10,322 nt of DNA from Bacillota bacterium. Lineage in GTDB: Bacteria; Bacillota; Clostridia; Peptostreptococcales; Acidaminobacteraceae. The position numbers were made by a program, and so were the translations under genes. The stretch lies in assembly GCA_030529205.1 (NCBI GenBank), contig JAUMXJ010000001.1, positions 9,793 through 20,114 of the forward strand. The letters run 5' to 3'. Below the pieces are notes generated by a model. That model did no database searches. It was not told the DNA's origin and saw nothing but the letters and a program-made list of their open reading frames with translations. Shown here piece by piece: positions 6,687 through 10,322 of the stretch (its first letter is position 1; every line of letters starts with the position of its first letter).

Positions 6687-8744
6687 TTATTTTGCAAAAT
6701 TCGCCAACATAAATGCAAGAACATCCGATCTTTCATCGATTACTTTTTTGACGGCATTTCCCGCACCATGCCCCGCTCCCTTGGTAATGTGAAGCAGAAC
6801 CGGGGAAAATTTGTCAGCCGTATGCTGCATCTCCGCACCGAATTTAAACGAGTGCGCCGGCACGACACGGTCATCGTGATCCGCTGTCAGCACAAGAGTT
6901 GCCGGATACTTAATCGGTTTAATATTGTGAAGCGGTGAATACTTCAAAATATACTTGAAATCTTCTTCCACATCCGGATTGCCGTACTCCGTCATCCATC
7001 CCCACCCGACGGTGAATTTATGGAATCGAAGCATGTCCAAGACTCCTACCTGAGGGAGTGAAACGGCATACAAGTCCGGACGCTGACACATGACGGCTCC
7101 GGCGAGAAGTCCTCCATTGCTTCGTCCGTGAATTGCAAGTCGGTCAGCCGAGGTATATCCTTTTTCAATCAGGAACTCCGAGCCCGCAATCATATCATCG
7201 AACACATTCTGTTTATTGTGAAGCATTCCGTCTTTGTGCCACTGCTCTCCTTTTTCCAAGCCTCCTCTCAAGTTGACGACGGCATAGACAAAGCCGTGTT
7301 CAAGCATTTGAATGATCGAAGGGCTGAAGGAAGGAGAAATGGAGATTTGAAATCCGCCGTAACCGTAGATAAAGCCCGGGTTCTTTCCGTCCATCGGCAA
7401 ATCTTTCTTTCGGACAATAAACATCGGAACTTCCGTTCCGTCTTTGGATTTGAAAGAGGTGTGCTCCGTGGTATACAGGACCGGGTCAAAACTCAGTCTC
7501 GGTGCATTCAGAATGCTGCTTTTTCCGGTTTCCAAATCGAGGACATAGTGATGGACGGGAACCAGGAAAGAACCGAACACATAGTACGCATACTTGGCTT
7601 CGGAATCCATACTGACACTGTAAACACTTCCGATTCCCGGAAGCTCATACTCCTTCATTGTACCGCTTTTGACATCGTATAGCCTCATTTGGCTGATGGC
7701 ATTGCGCGAACACTGAAGCAGAATCTTTCCGTTTTCATAGGTAGCTCCGTCTATAAAAAATTCGTTTTCGCCGATGACCTCATGCACCGTATCGGTATCA
7801 AGATGATAAGCGATTACGCGCATATTGGAAGCATCTTTATCCGTCAGGAAGTAGAGAATATCTCCCTCGCTGCCGATGAAGTGATAGCTCTGTTCAAACC
7901 CTTCCAAGATTGTTTTAAACGGTACGTCCGATCCGGCACTTGCCGCCCTGTACCGATACTCGGTTCCGCTTGTTCCCGCCGATATGGTCAACAGGAGATG
8001 TTTTTTGTCGTCCGAGTTGGAGAGCCAAATGTAGCGCAGCGGGTTTTCGGGATCCGTAAAGATGACGCGATCCTCGGACTGCGGAGTACCGAGCTTGTGA
8101 TAAAAAATGATCTGTTGTGAATTTAATGACGACAGGTCTCTCTTATCATCCGGAATATCATATCCGGAATAATAGAAGCCTTCATCATCCCAGTCGGCAC
8201 TTGTAAATTTAATGTTTTTCAGCTCATCCGGCAGTCTTTCCCCGGTTTCTATATCCAGGATGTTCATCACCTGCCAGTCCGATCCGGATTCTGCGGAAAG
8301 AATACAGAGATACTTTCCGTCCTTCGATTTGCCGGCTATCGAAATGGAGGTTGTTCCGTCACTTGACAATTTGTTCGGATCGATCAGGACTCTTCGGGCA
8401 ATCTTGGTATAATCGGTATTTGCATCGATATGTTTCGGCAAATCCATGACATAGAACACCGGCTGATTGTTCAACCCTTCGTTCAGTTCGTAAAGCAATC
8501 TGCCTTTGTAATGAACGACATAACCTGAATACTTTTCATAATCGTAAAGCTCTTTCAATCTTGTCTTCAGCGCTTCTCTGCCCGGGAATTTTGATAAATA
8601 GTCCTCCGTAAATGCAATCTGTTCATCAACCCATTTTGCAAGCTCGGGACTGTCCTGATTCTCCATCCAACGATACGGATCTTTGATTTCTACACCGAAA
8701 ATGGTCTCTTTGACATCTTCTCTTCTCGATAAAGGATAATTCAT
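6687..8744 (-). CDS. Prolyl oligopeptidase (peptidase family S9A)
   Basis: This serine peptidase hydrolyses short peptides on the carboxyl side of internal proline. The 685 residues are close to the usual length of about 700. The N-terminus carries the family hallmark (YPLSRRED... KDPYRWMEN), residues of about 70-420 form the beta-propeller gate, and the alpha/beta-hydrolase domain follows. The catalytic triad is complete: Ser542 in GRSNGG, Asp624 in ADHDDRVVP and His659 in GAGHGAG. Arg626, which binds the substrate carboxylate side, and the proline-stacking Trp583 (WMTEYG) are also present by alignment with the pig enzyme from memory. No signal peptide is seen, so it should be cytoplasmic. 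The ATG at 8744 has GTGAGG 4 nt upstream. It lies 76 nt after the M24B peptidase gene on the same strand and ends at a strong terminator, so it is probably the last gene of that operon. S9A enzymes are patchily distributed in Bacillota, so transfer is possible but not shown. Confidence 0.95.
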   Translation of the reverse strand: MNYPLSRREDVKETIFGVEIKDPYRWMENQDSPELAKWVDEQIAFTEDYLSKFPGREALKTRLKELYDYEKYSGYVVHYKGRLLYELNEGLNNQPVFYVMDLPKHIDANTDYTKIARRVLIDPNKLSSDGTTSISIAGKSKDGKYLCILSAESGSDWQVMNILDIETGERLPDELKNIKFTSADWDDEGFYYSGYDIPDDKRDLSSLNSQQIIFYHKLGTPQSEDRVIFTDPENPLRYIWLSNSDDKKHLLLTISAGTSGTEYRYRAASAGSDVPFKTILEGFEQSYHFIGSEGDILYFLTDKDASNMRVIAYHLDTDTVHEVIGENEFFIDGATYENGKILLQCSRNAISQMRLYDVKSGTMKEYELPGIGSVYSVSMDSEAKYAYYVFGSFLVPVHHYVLDLETGKSSILNAPRLSFDPVLYTTEHTSFKSKDGTEVPMFIVRKKDLPMDGKNPGFIYGYGGFQISISPSFSPSIIQMLEHGFVYAVVNLRGGLEKGEQWHKDGMLHNKQNVFDDMIAGSEFLIEKGYTSADRLAIHGRSNGGLLAGAVMCQRPDLYAVSLPQVGVLDMLRFHKFTVGWGWMTEYGNPDVEEDFKYILKYSPLHNIKPIKYPATLVLTADHDDRVVPAHSFKFGAEMQHTADKFSPVLLHITKGAGHGAGNAVKKVIDERSDVLAFMLANFAK

Positions 8745-8771
8745 ATAACCTCACTTTCATTTTATACTTTC

Positions 8772-8799
8772 ATTCTAATTTCAATCATGACTGTCGCAA
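8772..8799 (-). promoter_or_regulatory. Weak candidate promoter of the prolyl oligopeptidase gene
   Basis: In the 76-nt gap the minus strand shows TTGCGA (8799-8794), 16 nt, and TAGAAT (8777-8772). The -10 matches 5 of 6 consensus bases and the -35 matches 4 of 6. It could give extra transcription of the last gene; read-through from upstream is the simpler explanation. Confidence 0.3.
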
Positions 8800-8820
8800 T
8801 CACTCTTCGTGTTCCGCAAT

Positions 8821-10005
8821 CTATTTCGGATACCGATTCAGTACCTCGCACCCGTCTTTGGTAACCAGAACCAAGTCCTCTACACGTATTCCGATTCCGC
8901 TCTCCATATGATAGATTCCGGGCTCAATCGAAAAAATCATCCCCTCCGCACAAACGGCTTCGGAAGCGGAAGAAACATCCGGGAATTCGTGAACGGCGAT
9001 TCCGATCCCATGTCCCAGACGATGCGTAAAAAACTCTCCGTATCCCGCATCCGCAATCAGATTTCTCGCAGCCGCATCCACTTCCGCCAGCGGAACTCCG
9101 GGTGCAACTTTGGCGATTCCGGCGAGATTGGCTCGCTTCACAATATCGTAGATTTCATGGAATTTGTTCCATTTTTCGCTATCGGCGGCAGACATCTCGA
9201 GTTTTGCTCCAAGCGTTCTCGTATCAGTTGTCTCCACACCGTCGACTCCCTCTTTCACGATCCTGCAATCGGCGATAACCATGGCGTCCTCTGTGCGAAA
9301 AAACGAACGCGTCATATCCGAACAATATCCGTTCTTGATAAAACCGATGTCTAAAATGACAGGGGAGTTGGGTTTTAAAAACACGTCGGAAGCAGGCTCA
9401 TGGTGCGGTTGAGCGGTGCCGCTTCCAAAGCTGACGATGGGTTCGAAGCTGATTCCCTCGACGCCGTTCGCCTCAGCCACTTCAATCAATTTCTTTGCGG
9501 CTTCTTTTTCGGAAATACCGATGGAGCTCGGAAGCGCCAAGAATTTGGCAAAATCCCCGATGATTTTGTCATTTAAATGGGAGGAAATGCGCATCTTCTC
9601 ACATTCCTCCGGATTCTTATGCATTCTCATAAAGTCTACGACCGCGGATCCGTCGACAAATGCAGATTCGGGCAGTGCGCTCATAAACGGCAGCAAAAAC
9701 TTGGCTACCAGGTATTTGTCGACCCCGATGCGTTTGTGATTTTTCAGCGAATCGGTCACATATGAGATGTAATCATCCGTGTCCTTGAAAAAAATGCGCG
9801 CCACTTCTTTGGAAGCGGTCTTCGACTCATCTGAAAACATCTCCGGCAAAATGAGCTTTAAATCGTTCTGCGTCACCAGCAATACGAACATGCGCTCGCC
9901 CGGAGCAATTTTGCAACCTGTAAAATAATAAATGGAATCCGGATCACATAGAATTAAAGAATCCAAACCCTTCTGTGACATTTTTTCTCTTAAAACGGAA
10001 ACCAT
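8821..10005 (-). CDS. Xaa-Pro peptidase (M24B family, aminopeptidase P / prolidase type)
   Basis: This metallopeptidase removes an N-terminal residue next to proline, from peptides or from Xaa-Pro dipeptides. The 394 residues comprise a creatinase-like N-terminal domain (about 1-125) and the pita-bread catalytic domain. All five expected dinuclear metal ligands are present: Asp219 (VILDIGF), Asp230 (CSDMTR), His332 (LGHGIG), Glu361 (IEPG) and Glu376 (RVED). PHHEP at 200-204 and HEFP at 339-342 are also typical. Between MTRSFF (231-236) and YDIVKRAN (from 286) there are 49 residues where relatives usually have about 12-15, so this loop carries an insertion of roughly 35 residues. No signal peptide is seen. 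The ATG at 10005 is preceded by a full AAAGGAGGTG site. The gene starts 16 nt after the amidohydrolase stop and is followed by the prolyl oligopeptidase. Aminopeptidase P and prolidase cannot be separated by sequence here. Confidence 0.93.
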   Translation of the reverse strand: MVSVLREKMSQKGLDSLILCDPDSIYYFTGCKIAPGERMFVLLVTQNDLKLILPEMFSDESKTASKEVARIFFKDTDDYISYVTDSLKNHKRIGVDKYLVAKFLLPFMSALPESAFVDGSAVVDFMRMHKNPEECEKMRISSHLNDKIIGDFAKFLALPSSIGISEKEAAKKLIEVAEANGVEGISFEPIVSFGSGTAQPHHEPASDVFLKPNSPVILDIGFIKNGYCSDMTRSFFRTEDAMVIADCRIVKEGVDGVETTDTRTLGAKLEMSAADSEKWNKFHEIYDIVKRANLAGIAKVAPGVPLAEVDAAARNLIADAGYGEFFTHRLGHGIGIAVHEFPDVSSASEAVCAEGMIFSIEPGIYHMESGIGIRVEDLVLVTKDGCEVLNRYPK

Positions 10006-10007
10006 AG

Positions 10008-10017
10008 CACCTCCTTT
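10008..10017 (-). promoter_or_regulatory. Unusually complete ribosome binding site of the Xaa-Pro peptidase gene
   Basis: AAAGGAGGTG matches the common 16S rRNA 3' end over ten bases and fills most of the 16-nt gap after the amidohydrolase stop. This supports efficient separate translation within one transcript. Confidence 0.8.
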
Positions 10018-10021
10018 ATAT

Positions 10022-10322
10022 TCAGTTCATTTGTTTTTGAAAGACAAGTTCTCCGCCTATGAGGGTTGCGACACAGACGTTTCGCTTGAGATTATCATTC
10101 GTCATTTTTTCCGCAAATACGGCAATATCCGCCACATAACCTTCTTTCAGCAACCCCTTGTATTCTTCCTCGTAGGAGAAGTATGCACCGTCGACGGTGT
10201 AAGCGTGTATCGCTTCGTCCAGGTTAATCGCCTCCTCTTCGCGATTTACCGCAAAATGCATTCCCATCAGCGGATTCGGGTCTTCCACCGGCGCATCGGA
10301 TCCGAAGGAAAGGCGAATCCCC
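10022..10322 (-). CDS. YtcJ-like amidohydrolase, C-terminal 99 residues (runs off right edge)
   Basis: The visible residues match the end of amidohydrolase-3/YtcJ-type metal-dependent hydrolases. GSDAPVEDPNPLMGMHFAV contains the conserved metal-site Asp of the barrel. LDEAIHAYTVDGAYFSYEEE is the typical helix before the C-terminal beta-sandwich, and KGLLKEGYVADIAVF followed by VATLIGGELVF is the standard closing segment. Members hydrolyse amide, cyclic amide or formamide bonds of varied and mostly unknown substrates in the cytoplasm, so no substrate can be given. The reading frame is open to the edge, with most of the enzyme outside the window. It lies 16 nt upstream of the Xaa-Pro peptidase gene on the same strand, which suggests one transcript and perhaps a role in peptide-derived substrates; that role is an inference from position only. 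Confidence 0.88.
   Translation of the reverse strand, partial: GIRLSFGSDAPVEDPNPLMGMHFAVNREEEAINLDEAIHAYTVDGAYFSYEEEYKGLLKEGYVADIAVFAEKMTNDNLKRNVCVATLIGGELVFQKQMN

Noticed and set aside
8745..8820. A terminator between the Xaa-Pro peptidase and prolyl oligopeptidase genes
   Set aside because: I found no stable hairpin followed by a T-run in this 76-nt gap, so co-transcription remains the simplest reading.
1..10322. CRISPR arrays, tRNA genes, insertion sequences and phage genes
   Set aside because: No regularly spaced repeats, cloverleaf-like sequences, transposase motifs or phage structural genes were seen on either strand.

Overview
The window looks like chromosomal DNA of a Gram-positive anaerobe, most likely a Clostridia-type member of the Bacillota. 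The reasons are strong AGGAGG-type ribosome binding sites, TTGACA/TATAAT promoters, GTG and TTG starts, a RecD2-type helicase without RecBC, and a very long secreted protein whose architecture recalls uncharacterised clostridial and Paenibacillus proteins. The genus cannot be named from this stretch. No rRNA, tRNA, insertion sequence, CRISPR array or phage gene was seen.

Layout: (1) 1-960, minus strand: the first 320 codons of recD2, running off the left edge just before the helicase motor. (2) 961-1076: a spacer with a consensus recD2 promoter whose start region overlaps a possible metK terminator and is flanked by a 10-bp inverted repeat. (3) 1077-2267, minus: metK, S-adenosylmethionine synthetase. 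(4) 2268-2453: a divergent promoter region with a metK promoter (extended -10) on one strand and a TTGACA-17-TATGAT promoter on the other. (5) 2454-6620, plus: one 1388-residue exported multidomain protein of unknown function, the only plus-strand gene. (6) 6619-6656: a minus-strand intrinsic terminator whose U-tract overlaps the stop codon of the large gene. (7) 6687-10322, minus: three adjacent genes in transcription order: a YtcJ-like amidohydrolase (C-terminal 99 residues only), an M24B Xaa-Pro peptidase and an S9A prolyl oligopeptidase.

The right-hand genes form a plausible peptide-use unit. The oligopeptidase cuts after internal prolines in short peptides and the M24B enzyme removes an N-terminal residue preceding proline, so together they would open proline-blocked peptides in the cytoplasm. 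The link to the amidohydrolase rests only on adjacency. metK and recD2 are housekeeping genes. The large secreted protein has no partner gene in view, and it is the least understood and most interesting element here. No intergenic gap exceeds 300 bases; the largest is the 186-base divergent promoter region.
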